A stretch of DNA of 64,000 nt from Jackrogersella multiformis. Taxonomy: Eukaryota > Ascomycota > Sordariomycetes > Xylariales > Hypoxylaceae. The notes below the pieces were generated by a model. That model had not been told where the DNA came from. It saw only the letters and a program-made list of their open reading frames with translations, and did no database searches. Made by a program: the position numbers and the translations under genes. Shown in pieces: positions 34,437 to 45,970 of this stretch. The stretch is from contig CADCXD010000002.1 of NCBI GenBank assembly GCA_902806575.1, forward strand, positions 2,480,001-2,544,000. The letters are read 5' to 3'. Numbering within the stretch: position 1 is the first letter of the stretch; each line of letters starts with the position of its first letter.

Positions 34437-35351
34437 GTTGGCGTTGTCCTGTCGTAAGTTTGCCTTATGACGTAGAGGATAAAATGCGACGAAGAGAATG
34501 GGTCGTGGTTTATGTGTAGAGTGTGTTTATAATTTCAGGTTTGTCAGTTTGCTGTTCAATTTCCTGAAGGTTGATTAAGGCAGGAGAGTTGTTGGTACAG
34601 TTGGGTATGTAAATTTAGTATCAGGAGTTTGGGAAATTTGGGAAGGAACAGTGTGTTGTTAGTCGAAGTTCGTAGACGAGAGTGATTCTAACCATTGGCT
34701 GGAGTCTAAAGACTGGCTAGAGCAATACTGCTAACTTCAATACCTACCTACCTACATGTAGGTAGGTACTGTTAGGTATTTCAATATGGTACCTTGGGTA
34801 CCTAGAGGTAGACATACAACCTTGGAAGTTGAACCTCCAGGGCTGTTCCTTACTAAGGTAGCAATTGCTGCTTGCCCAGGTGCCTTTCAATCCATCTGCT
34901 CCTAAACCTCGTCGACGTCAGACTAAGCTTCATAATACCGTGTTACAGAATGTCATGGCTGCTAGGTACCTACCAATCAATTGCAGATTGGTATCCAGTC
35001 TCGTACTACAGGAGCATTCTGTCCATACCAACTACCTTAGGTACCTACCTACCTAGGTAGGTAATAGGTAAATTATTAATTATCCAATTACCTAAGAGAA
35101 ATAAAACTGAAAACAGAGTAACGAGTGGTATCCGAATACAACATACCTACAGCATCTGATGTGTCCGGCACTCCTTAGAAGCATCTTTCAACTGAACCAA
35201 CCCAAACCAAGAATTGCTATTAATGTAACCTTACTACCGCACATATATTAACAAAGACATGCTCAGTGCTTTGGTAAGACAGACCGTGAGAGATAATCCA
35301 TTGTTATCGTCTTAAAACCTCCCGAGAGCTTCCCCTTTCATCCCGAGGCAT
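34437..35351. other. Intergenic region with a perfect TACCTACCTACATGTAGGTAGGTA palindrome
   Basis: No gene is supported. The palindrome is at 34,743-34,768, and a CCTACCTACCTAGGTAGGTA array at 35,042-35,064. Confidence 0.55.
34743..34768. repeat. Perfect palindrome of the CCTA/TAGG motif
   Basis: ACCTACCTAC meets its reverse complement around a central ATGTAG/CATG core. It can form a hairpin in either strand and belongs to the dispersed intergenic motif family. Confidence 0.8.
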
Positions 35352-35601
35352 TCAGGGGCTTGCATGCCCTGAAGAGTTGTGCTGCGTGTGGCGTTCGTTT
35401 TCCAATTGTTTGTACTGCTGGGCACTGCCTTGATCAGAGTATCTGCCTTCAGCATGACGTTTGCTGGCAACGCGCTTGGCCTCGTCAATCCACCAAGTCT
35501 GTTATGTGTCATATTTATCCATACCATGAAATTGAATGACTCACATGGATGAATGTTGTAGAGATTTCGTGCTCTTCGGCCTCTGAAGACATTCCTCCCA
35601 T
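35352..35601 (-). CDS. Small hypothetical protein, 67 aa, two exons
   Basis: Exons 35601-35545 and 35498-35352 are joined by a 46-nt intron (GTGAGT donor, ACATAACAG acceptor), phase 0. The product begins MGGMSSEAEEHEISTTF. After the junction it reads TWWIDEAKRVASKRHAEG and ends in a polar Gln/Asn/His-rich stretch. A second ATG (35592) is three codons in. The reading frame after the splice differs from the unspliced continuation, and both halves look like a charged helical protein. No family is recognised. It is divergent from the next small gene. Confidence 0.5.
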
Positions 35602-35981
35602 ACCCCTTAGTGCCACTAGGAAGTCAATCCGTGTACAGCTTGGCCATATTATACCATAGGTTGGGCTATGCGAAGATCCCAGCTGCTATATATACCGGCA
35701 TCGAGGACCCCGAGATTCGAGATGTCATCGCTAGCATATGGCTCAGCAACCTCTTCGAGATAAAACGAGAACGCTATTTTGCTCTAGAAAACCTAGTCGC
35801 CTATATTGTTCTAGTAGTTGCGAGTCTGAGGGAGGTTCGTCGTCTAGCGGAAAGAAGCGATATCCCCTTGATGCTCCCAAGCTATACTCAGATCTAGACG
35901 TCCATCTTGCGTCACATCAGATCGCAACTGCAGATTCATTAATCTTTGTAGTATTATCCATTTCCTAGTCGGTCAGCCAGG

Positions 35982-36421
35982 ATGCCTCGGACATTGATGA
36001 CAGTCAAGTTCTCAAAATTCAATCAAGCGTTCACTGCGAATACCACTAGCGGGTGTCCGAAGGTAAGAAATACCCAACCCTACCTTACATCAGTATGGTG
36101 ATGGTCCCTTTCTTGCTGATGTCACACGTCGTAGCCTCCTGATAAGGGGCAACTGAGACACTTGTTCAAAATTGAAAATTCAATTCCGTCCCGTAGCTGA
36201 CTTGAACGCCTACCAATCCACCACCGTAGATGCTTTCTATGCACTTGACCGCCTATTTTTATACAGTTTCCCAGCCGGAGGAGAGATCATCTATCGCTTC
36301 ACGCCAACTAGCCGATTTTGTTCGCCTAATTAAATCCAAGTATCGTATGACGCATGGCCTCATTCTCGGGTTTAATATCATACATAACCGTCCTCGGTTC
36401 CTTACCCGAGCTGATCATTAA
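35982..36421 (+). CDS. Small hypothetical protein, about 75 aa, two exons
   Basis: Exons 35982-36062 and 36275-36421 are joined by a 212-nt intron (GTAAGA donor, TTTCCCAG acceptor, phase 0). The second exon encodes PEERSSIASRQLADFVRLIK and SKYRMTHGLILGFNIIH, which looks like a helix plus strand of a folded protein. A longer form with an upstream exon from ATG 35738 (MAQQPLRDKTRTLFCSRK) is possible through a weak GTCACA donor. The gene converges on tim23 with 31 bp between stops. No family is recognised. Confidence 0.38.
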
Positions 36422-36452
36422 TCTGTCTGGTATTTGCCAAATGCTGCTAGTT

Positions 36453-37209
36453 TTAGAAATAGTGTTCGTGCTCCTTGGTCTCCGGAGAGAGCAACACCTT
36501 GCGGGTCACCTAATACGGATCAGTAGTGTTCATCAAATGTCCATACAGTCGAGATTCTTACCGCCCATGCTCCTGCTATCGACGCCATGATACCTCCTGA
36601 TATCAACATCGGCCGAAACCCCCGTGTGCTCTTGAACAGCATACCACTCAAAGCACCCGCCGTAATGGTGTTCGCGGCATCGTGCCTTCCCCTGGCATAA
36701 CCGATGGCCGAATTGAAACAGTTGTAGGTGATGGCAACAACGCCGGCAGAGTTGCCTAGGAATGGCCCTCTTCGCGTCACGGCGTTAAGGACCGAATTCA
36801 GACGGAGTTTGGGCGGTTGGCCTGCAGATCTCCTCAACCCTTCTTGGAGTCCCCATGCGCCTCCCATCGATAATGCCGTCAGGTATGTGATGCCGGTTCC
36901 ATAACATAAATCGTCACTGAAACCTCGAGAGGGGATAGCCGATTGCGCGCCGGGGAGGTCTGACAGAGCGGAGTCCTCCAAGCTTAAGTACTCTAGGCTC
37001 TCCTTGTCCAAGCCTGCTAGGGGATGTAGCGAAGACGGGTCGGCGAAGGCGGAACTCTTCAAGAAGGAATCTACACCGTGCGCATCTTGGGGATTGAAGG
37101 GAGTTGGTATGAAAGTATCGGTAGATGCGGATGTTGAGGCGGAGCTTGGCGTGGAAGACGATGAGTGTTGAGAGGACTTTCGTCCAGTGAGCGCATCCCA
37201 AATTGACAT
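36453..37209 (-). CDS. tim23: Mitochondrial import inner membrane translocase subunit Tim23
   Basis: Two exons, 37209-36562 and 36509-36453 (52-nt intron, GTAAGA donor, GTATTAG acceptor), give 234 aa. The first 100 residues are the soluble intermembrane-space domain: Ser/Thr-rich, then LDKESLEYLSLED. The Tim17/Tim22/Tim23 membrane domain follows (about 100-215): DDLCYGTGITYLTALSMGG, RLNSVLNAVTRRGPFLGNSA and the GxxxG-bearing last helix. The short last exon codes TRKVLLSPETKEHEHYF. Tim23 forms, with Tim17, the presequence translocase that imports matrix proteins. Without the splice the frame ends in unrelated residues. Confidence 0.92.
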
Positions 37210-37824
37210 GCTGCTAGGTGCAATTCTGATGTTGTAAGACTAAACAAAAGAAAATCGCAGGGTTACGAGCGCCTCGTCGCCGTGTCGCTACTAGTAGCAG
37301 TATGCGGGATCGCAATTCTTGGGTGGAAGACGATTGAAGCTTTCGCAGATAAAAAAAATAAAAAAATAAAAAGTTTCAATTGCGTCGATAGAGGAAAATA
37401 GAGAATCGACGGTGGTCAATGCGTTGGTACCTACCTAGGTAGGTGGGGGTATGAAGGTACGTACCTAAACTTTTGGGTTTTCTTCTACACCCCATTAACT
37501 GCATAACACATAACGAAGAATCACATATGACGTTAGTCAGGTACCAAATTCAATTTCTTATAGGTAACCTGAGAAGATTTAATCTTGAATTATATTTTAT
37601 TTCATTTCATTATACTTCCCTATGAGCATACTTACCTATCGTCTCTCCGATCCTATGAATGTGGTTATTAGTTTTTTATAAAGACTATATTCATATTTTC
37701 ATATTTTCTCTTCCGGCTTCTAGCCAATGATATCTTTAGATCTAGAGGAGAGATACTTTAGATCTAAGTCGAAATGGAAAGGGGGGAGAAGTCACTCATT
37801 CACCTTTACCCATAGTATTTACTA
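37210..37824. other. Bidirectional promoter region of tim23 and trm732
   Basis: No gene is supported. A TACCTACCTAGGTAGGT motif is at 37,429-37,445; the part at 37,550-37,760 is AT-rich. Confidence 0.6.
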
Positions 37825-40800
37825 ATGACCATGATGGAAACTTCAATAATGGCTGGTGTCGGCGAGTCCAACTTCAATCCAAAACATGCTGTTTCTTGGC
37901 TTGAAACCCAGCCTGAAGAATTACGACTATGGTGAGTCTAGACTGACTCAACAAAACCAGACCTTCGTTTACAGATACTTCTTAGGCAAACTATCTTCGA
38001 GGAACTTATTATATGTGCCTCTAAGCCACGACAATCCTCCGGGAATACTTGCGGGAAACTCTATGGCTTTGTTGAACAATGCTCGAAGTCTGCCAAGCCC
38101 GCAGTGAGAGACTTTGCCTTTGCAGAGAGCACAGCCCTGAGGCTTTTCGACTTCTTCATGGAATGGAACGAGCAAGACTCCCACCGGTCCATGAGGCTCG
38201 TACTCGATTTCCTCGCATATTTCGTATCTAACAATCCTGCACCAGAGGTTGGCAACGCCGCCAAGGACACCATATTGAACAACACCATATCCACAATTAC
38301 ACAACAGTCGTCTCGACCATCAGTAAAATCTGCTATAGCTGCTTTAGACCATTTCATCCAGAAGAAAATTGTGTATTCGTCTGATATCTTAGAAATTTAC
38401 AGGAATATTCACGGTCTGCCTTCGAACGAGGGCGCTCTCTGGGATACCTTTATGGCTAAGATTTTCACCTGGATGGAGCTACATCATATATGCTCTGTAG
38501 CTGGTAAACTTCTCGTCACAATCCTCACCAACTCTTGGTTCGAGGACAGGGATGTTAGGCATCAACCTCAGTCCTGGCACCAATTCATATATAAGGCCTT
38601 GCAGATGAATATCGATTATCTTGAACCAATTAAGCTATACATTTTTGTGCCATTATTCAAGATTGATCGAACTGGTTCACTAATATATCTTCACCATCTC
38701 TCATCCCTGCAAACACTTACTGGTGAGAATAGCTACAGTTGGGATCTTAATTCAATGCTATGGCTTGCTATGCTTGAAGCGGGAAAGAAAGTCGGGGCGG
38801 TAGACGAACCAGGCCGTGGTGAGCTGCCAATACTAAACACCCACAAATGGTTAGAACACTGACAGATCCAAAGGACTTGAGCAAAGCTCCCAATCGGCTT
38901 CTCAACTTCGAGCAGACATACTTGAGAGTGTCTTATGTCATGATTCTAATGAAGCTCGATCCTCAGCCGTTTCTATTCTTATCGCTTCATCATCTACAAC
39001 AAAACCATATACAGCAGAAGCACTAGAACTGCTTAAGCAACACCTGCCGTCATTCCACGAAGATTCTGAACCAAAAATGCGCTACGATGTCTTGGGTCAT
39101 TCGAGAAATATGATTAAGCGAATTCAAAGCACTATAGAGTCACTACGGCGAGAAATCGAGCGGATCTCGAAGAAGATTAACAAGATAAGTCTGAGCAAGA
39201 CTGTTCCCAAATCATCCACAGAAAGCAACAATACCCAGCTTGAGAACCATCAAGATGACAAGATCTTAGAGCTGCATGCCACGTTACGTCAACACGAAGA
39301 CTTTGTTTCTTGGTACGTAGGCTTTCTTAAGGACGAACTCGCTCCCACTACATCATACCAGAGGCACATTACTGCGTTAAAGGCGATGGTATACGTAATC
39401 CAGCCAACCTTACCAAAAGCAAATGACGTGAATAACTCTTCCGAATTACGGAGTTTGCTCGTCGACATAACGTGGTTCCGCTCTGTTTTAGATCTGATCA
39501 TGGATCCTTTTGATGATGTAAGAGAGACTGCAGCTTCACTAGTAATGTCGCTCTCACTCGAAGGCAATGATTTAGGGCTTCACGAACAGATAGGTAGATT
39601 TGGAAGGACACCTATCGAAGAACTTCAGGGCTTTTGCCACAAGGCGGATGAGCTTGCGCGGAAGACAGCTCGCGCCGACCACTCCGATGGTGCTGCTCGG
39701 TCATCTGAGCTCCTGTATCGCTGGAGTACTAATACGGAGGACCAAATGCGAATTCCTTTCGAAGTTCTGTCGAGCCTCGAAGCCAAGCTCTCCGCAGCCG
39801 AGCGAGACTTAGCGACAGCGGTGCTCCAGGCGCCGGTGCATGGCAGTTTTGCATCTCTTCGGTAAGTGTTTTAGTCGAATGTACACATTTGATAGAGCCC
39901 AGTACTCGCTAACAGACATAGCTATATATGGGGCTCACTCTCGAGCATTAAGTTCCCCGAGACAGATCTTAAGACTTTAGCAGAACTACAGGATCGTGCT
40001 ATTACGTGTTGCTGGAGAATATGGAAAACTGTACGACATGTTCTTTGCGACGATTCCCCCGAAGGCCATCTGCCCGAAGAGCTTGAAGAGGTTGAGGGAC
40101 TAGACACCAAAGACTTGCTTAGTTATAGTTTCCGAGCGATTCATGAGTCAAGGTAAAACATCCATCCACACGTATCGAGGACCGACTGCTAAGCGCTACC
40201 CAGTAATCTGATGCGTACTATTGCAAGTAACGCTCGCCAAAGTCAAGGGTATGGGCTTTTAGCCCCTTCTAGGCAGAATTTTGAGGCAATCGGAAGACTT
40301 ACATTTGACGAATTGTCAAACTTACGGCACCGGGGAGCATTTACCACTGTATCCCAGACGTTCACTAGTTGTTGCCAGTTGGTAAAATATTTCCCAGGCT
40401 CTTCAAATGACGGCTTCACCCTACTCAGCGAATGGTACAAGGTTGGTAGAATTCGGTATTCCAGTTTGTCAACATACTAATATGTTTAACAGGGGGCTTT
40501 GACTTGTATACATACGCAAGCGTCGACGACCCGAAGATCAGCAGGCATCCCGGCTCTCATAGTCGGCATACTTTCTTCTAACGCAGATTGCCCATCTTTT
40601 GAAGATGTTATTAATAACCTTCGAGATATCGGTTGCCGACATGCACTCGTGTCCGAGACTGATGGGTCAAACTTGCCCCAGGTTCACGCTTTAAATTGTA
40701 TCAAGGACATCTTCAAGAGCTCGTATCTAAGTAAGAGAGCAGAACCATATCTCACCGACTGTCTTCAATTAGCAGCAGATAGCCTTAAATCCGAAACGTG

Positions 40801-43106
40801 AGTATATAATTATGAATATCTTGCAGCCGCCTCTGAACTAATTCATATATAGATGGGCAATTCGAAATTGCGGTCTTCTCCTTTTGAGGAGTCTCATTGA
40901 CTGTCTCTTTGGCACAAGTGAAAGTAAGATATCGATCGAGGCAGGTTGGGATGGGCGAACTATCAAGATCCCATATCATAAGTTCAAAGCTCTTCCCGCG
41001 CTTCTTGTGAGCCTTCTAGAGATGGGCCAGCAATCAAATGGCGTCCTGATAGGGACGCAGACGGCAGAATCCGTCTTTCCAGCATTGGATATTATCCGTC
41101 GAGCCGGGCCGCCAGAGGAAGTCCGCGACAAACTTTACGACATCATTGCGTGGTATCTAGGAAGTCACATCTGGCACGTCCGTGAAATCGCTGCCCGTAC
41201 CTTGTGTTCCTTTCTTCTTAGACCAGATTGGCTTGAATCTATTACCGATCTTCTGGACAAATCCGGAATGTCTGCGAATAAGGTGCATGGAGCACTTCTA
41301 ACGCTCAAGTTCTTACTTGAGAGGCTCACCGAGGTGATGCCTGATCAACTTTCAGGTAAGTATCTTCTTTATGTCCTTATCCTAACTGAAACTAAGAATT
41401 TGTAGGTCATGAGATCCACCTTGTATATAAGCTGCTTGCAACACTACCAACAAACGAGTGTCTTATTACGTGCTCAGAAGTAAGGGGAGTATACGTCGAA
41501 ATTATCAGCTTTGTAGCTAGACTAGACCGGACAGAAAATTCAGTGGAAGCAAATCTCGCTGCTGAATCTGTTGATCATCTGACATCCGAAGTCTTCGCAC
41601 TTGGCCATCAGTCGGATGTGGGCTTAACACCGTCGGCATTGCTAGATATCAGCCTTGGGCAAGCGGCGATCCAACATGTTCTGTGGCAACCCAAAGCAGA
41701 AATAGACAACCCACTGAACCAAATTTTGACGACTGCTTTGAGAGGCGATATCAACGTTGCCTGCTCCATGTTGGAGAACATGTCTAATCTCAACCCATTT
41801 CAGTCCCACGAAGCACAAGCCAACCTCGCCGAGGCATACATACAAGTATGCATAGAGACCGACGCCCCCGAGCCACGCACAATCGCTCTGGAAAACCTCG
41901 CAGCTCTAATGGCTAAGATGCTATGTGACGCGTCAGGAGAAGGGCTCAAGCACCTCCCCACAAACGAGACTATAGCGCAGCTCTGGGCAGATCTCCACGG
42001 AAAGCCCATGAACCCGAGTTTATCAGACGCCATCATCCGCGTAAGCGGACCACTACTAGCAACTACCGTCTCGCGATCTGAGGGAGCTACTCAGCACGGC
42101 CCGGAGTTGTGGCTTAGGTCTTGGGGTGTGATGATGGGCGACGCCGGGATGGCGGATAGGGTAGGTTCCAACTCTCCATCGAAGTTCCTCCTCACATACG
42201 TTTTGTCCCATACTAATAGCCACACCAACACAGACATTCGATACCCGCATGGCCGCCGTCAACGCCATGCGCTCCTTCTCCGCAAGCGTCAACATCCCCA
42301 CCGCCGAAACACCTCTCGATACAGCACACCTCCCCTGGCTCATGGCCCTATACGACGCCCTCAACGACGACGACGACGAAATCCGCGCAGCAGCTGCCTC
42401 GGCCGCCTCACCCCTACTGTCGAACCAACGTCTGGTCTCCGTCGAGGCAGGACGGAGGTTACTGCGTTGGCTACTCGCGCGCTACGGTGCCGTCGACGAG
42501 TTCAGAGCACACGTCGCGTGCCGCATGGCCGGACACTCCCCCCCTCTTTCCCTACCCCTATCCCCATCCTTTTCTCCCACCACACCACAACACCCCCACT
42601 ACAACCCCTCCGCCGATCTCCTCGCTCGCTGGACCCCAGCCGAGGCCCAGCTGGCAGAGGCCCTGCGTTTCGACGACTCGCTATTCGTCGTCGAGGAGCA
42701 GAACCTGTACGTGGACGAGGTGCGCGAGGCGCGGCGATGGAGCAGCGTGTTCTCGTCCCTCCCCTCCCCATCCCTCTCCCCTCCTTTATCCTCATCCTCA
42801 TCTTCATCGTCACCCCGGTCCCCATCAGCAGAAGCAGAAGCAGAAGCAACGCTCTCCCGATGGACCCTCGCGGGCCTGCGCGCGCTGACGCGCCTCGCGC
42901 GGTCGCAAGCGCGAGACGGCGCGCTGGGCTGGACGTCCAAGCCCGAGGTCTTCGCCGTCTGCGCGCGGGTCCTGGTCGGCGGCGCTGCTCTCGCCGCCGC
43001 CGGAAGTGGGGAGGCCGAGGAGGAGATGCGGATGTTTCGCGACGAGGCGGCGAGGGCGGAGCTTCACGGCGTGCTGCTTGGGATGTGCCGGGGGTTGGAT
43101 GGGTAA
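37825..43106 (+). CDS. trm732: Trm732/THADA family regulator of tRNA Nm32 methylation (DUF2428)
   Basis: Nine exons: 37825-37931, 37986-38818, 38874-39861, 39922-40152, 40204-40441, 40493-40797, 40853-41355, 41406-42160 and 42234-43106, closing in phase at 1,610 aa. The DUF2428 core (about residues 650-930) contains RRSAGIPALIVGIL, VHALNCIKDIFKSSYL and WAIRNCGLLLLRSLIDCLFG, diagnostic of Trm732/THADA. The rest is helical ARM/HEAT-like repeat. With Trm7 (FTSJ1) these proteins guide 2'-O-methylation of C32 in tRNA-Phe, tRNA-Trp and others. In the first two introns the nearer CAG acceptors (37974, 38865) break the frame; the downstream AGs at 37985 and 38873 restore it. The last exon has Ser/Pro-rich insertions. 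Confidence 0.92.
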
Positions 43107-43741
43107 TATGCAGGAAAGAAAGGGGAAAGGAAAAGTTTGGCGGGAACATACTAAAGGTTAGGTGTGTGTCGACGCGTAGGTGCTTGTTTTTGTCGTCTTC
43201 GTACCTAGGTAGTTCGCATACACACACATATTCGTTCAACATCGACACACGCATATGAACACCTATTTCCGCAATCCTCGATTCTCATTCCGAGATGTAT
43301 TCACATTTTTATTCATGTTGATACTATGTATACATAATACACTTCACTTTACTTCATAACCTCGTCAACCTCATCACCCTCATCGTTTCGCATGCCGCCT
43401 AGGGACAGACAAGAACCAAACACCTGGGTACATAGGTATTATAATTTTTGCTGTGATTCCGTGTGATTCCGGCTAGGTAATGAGCTCGCGCCCAACCCCT
43501 TTTGCCAATCCGACATTTCGACCACCCTAGCCAATCAATGAATGCATCTCGTGCGCCGGCGTTACGTGTAACTTGCTCCGTCGTGGTGGTATCGTGCGCG
43601 CTCGCTTCCGTGCTTCGTCGTGTACGCAAATACCCAGCCCCTTCGCCCTGGCGTGTGTCTATTTCCCCGTAGCTCCAATTCTCGTGTTCGCTATGTACGT
43701 GCCACGCCAGACGCTCTGCTCTCCTCTTTTGTGTACTAGGG
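43107..43741. other. Tail-to-tail intergenic region between trm732 and the DUF3074 gene
   Basis: No gene is supported. A TACCTAGGTAG motif is at about 43,202-43,212. Confidence 0.6.
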
Positions 43742-45970
43742 TTAAGACCGCATGCTATTGGCCCTCTTGATCCCGCGCTCGGGAAACTGCTCTGTCATGG
43801 TCCTCTTAAACCCAGGAGGGGGAGGACTGATCCCAGCCAGGTTCTCTTCGTCCAGCGATATGCCCTCGCGGCCTAGCCTCGCGACCAGCATCGTGTTCTG
43901 GACCTGGAGCTCGCCGATCCGTTCCTTCAGGATGTCCAGCTGCTTGCGGGCGATATCACGCTCCGCCCGGACCTTATCCAGCTCCATCGCGAGGTTGGCC
44001 TTCTCCTCCCGCTCGACCATCTTCCTCCGGCGCTCCTCGGCCTTCTTCTGCTCGCTCTCGCGCTTGGCTTCCAGCTTCTTCATCTCTCGCTGGTATTTCT
44101 CCTTCTGCCTGGCCACCTCGCGCTCGTGCTTCTCGCGCAGTTTCTGTAACGCTACCTCTTCGCGCTGGGAGGTAGCAGTATCCGACGCGCTACCGCGCTT
44201 TGCAAGGGCCTTATCCTGTGCCCGACGCAACTTCTCCTCCGTCTTGCGCTTACGTTCCTCGAGCTTTCTAAGATCCTTCTCGTGCTGCGACGGTGCTATC
44301 GAGCGAGCTGCGAGGGAGTCGGTGGAGCGTATAGATTCCGCGCCACCAGTCGTGATCGAGGGGGCGAGCTGTGTTGAACTTTCTGCCGGCTTAGATGACG
44401 CGTTGTCATTTTCTTCGACTCCTTCGGCTTCCAAGCTATGGAAGCTGTGAATCGACGATTCATCATCTCCGGAGAACGAGGAAGGGTCAGAGGACCCTAG
44501 GTCGCCGTCGTTAATGGATCCGAAGGGATTAGGAATGCGAGAGGCTGCTGCCGAAGCCGCGGCATTCAGGGCATTTGCCATCATTCCGTAAAATCCGGTA
44601 GGGCCAGGCTGTCCCTCCGGCTCTTCTCTCTCATCGATGGCTGATAGCAGTGGAGCGCTCTGGACCTTAGCAAGAGTCGATGTACGATCCACCGAAGCTG
44701 GTTTCTCGAGAGCTAGTCCCTCAGCTTTTGAGGCCTCGTGCTCGAGGCTCGTGTCTTCGCCATGGGATTCGGCAAAATCACTGATAGACTTGGATGAGAG
44801 CCACCTGACAAATTTGTTGGCATCACCTGCAATACCAGGAGGTGTGCCCCTCTCGATCATGAATCGCGGCACACTACCGCCAGGATCACTTCGGGTAACC
44901 ATTAGCCACTCGACAATGGTCTCGTAATCCTCGTCATCTTCCTCTTCTCGGTTATCCCCTAAATCTACATTCCCAATGGTTCTGCCTCGTCTCCTTCCGC
45001 CCCCATCTTTAGTGGTAGATGCGGAGTTCGATGCTTGACGGGCTGAGCGGATAGTGGCTTGTCGGCTGATGCTTTCTGAAGTATTTCGTGGGGACGTTGC
45101 ATACTCGTCACTGGGCAGATCTAGTGATGATCGAACTTTTCGGAGAGGCTTCTCTATTCTGATCTCACGGATAAACTCGACCGACTCGTACTGGCCGCGA
45201 ATGTAGCCTTGACGTGGCGGACATTCAGGATGAAGGCAAGGTTTCGAGACGAGCATGAAGTGCCTAGGTGTGCCGGGAGCATCAATGGCTGAGTCAGAAC
45301 TTAGCAGCAAAGTAATAAAGTCTCGTGGCGTTGTTGGCCCCGGAAATTGCGCTGATAGCTGATAGACTAGTCCAAACCGTTAGCTAGGTCAGTTCTTCTT
45401 CGCGCCTAGGCATGCAGCGATGTTTATTTAATGGTGTATATGACCTGACCTACCTTGCATCTTGCCGCGGTTTTCAACGGTCTGGTTCACTACTTTCTTG
45501 TCGGCGCCAATTCCCCTGATGCTCCCATCACCGGGCTTTCCTTGTATCCTCATGCTCTCGTCGAGCTCCTTTTCCATACCCAATTTCCATTTTTCAAAGG
45601 TGAGGATGTCATGGACGCTGCGTCTCGCAAACCAAGCACCTTTCCCGTCTTTGGAGGCTAGTTTGTAGACGTCCAGTCCTAGGGGGTTATCGCGCGGATT
45701 GACCTTGGCCTCTTTCCAATCCTTTCTTAATTCTGCCGCACGGTCCGACGAATCCGAAGCTCTACTTGTAAGCGAAGGGAGGTTCGTTTCAGTGGCTGAT
45801 CGCAGCCTGCCTAGTTTCTGGGGAGAGGAGGTGGAGGAGACCGGAATAGAATCGAGTACACATTGCGCATCGCTAAACACTTCTTCCAGGAAAGAGTCAA
45901 GTTTGTCCTGGGCGATATCGTCCCAATTGACAGGAGCGAGAGCCTTGAAGGCCTCATGGGCGCCCGCCAT
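43742..45970 (-). CDS. DUF3074 (START-like) protein with C-terminal coiled coil
   Basis: Two exons, 45970-45454 and 45366-43742 (87-nt intron, GTAGGT donor, GACTAG acceptor), give 713 aa. The DUF3074 START-like domain spans about residues 95-350, with AWFARRSVHDILTFEKWKLG, GSIRGIGADKK, the junction VYQLSAQFPGPTTPRDFITL and then SKPCLHPECPPRQGYIRGQY. A disordered Ser/Glu/Asp-rich part follows, then a long charged coiled coil (about 525-665) with heptads of Lys, Glu and Leu. START-like folds bind lipids; a lipid-linked role is inferred, not known. The true start is ATG at 45970, since the open frame above it begins only with a TTG. The gene sits between trm732 and a 1.7-kb spacer with a tRNA. 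Confidence 0.85.

Noticed and set aside
42487..43258. Long frames on both strands in the last trm732 exon
   Set aside because: Produced by GC-rich, Ser/Pro-coding DNA; the chosen frame alone continues the helical protein and closes in phase. The 571-codon frame from 41543 reads through intron 8 and changes to a wrong frame.
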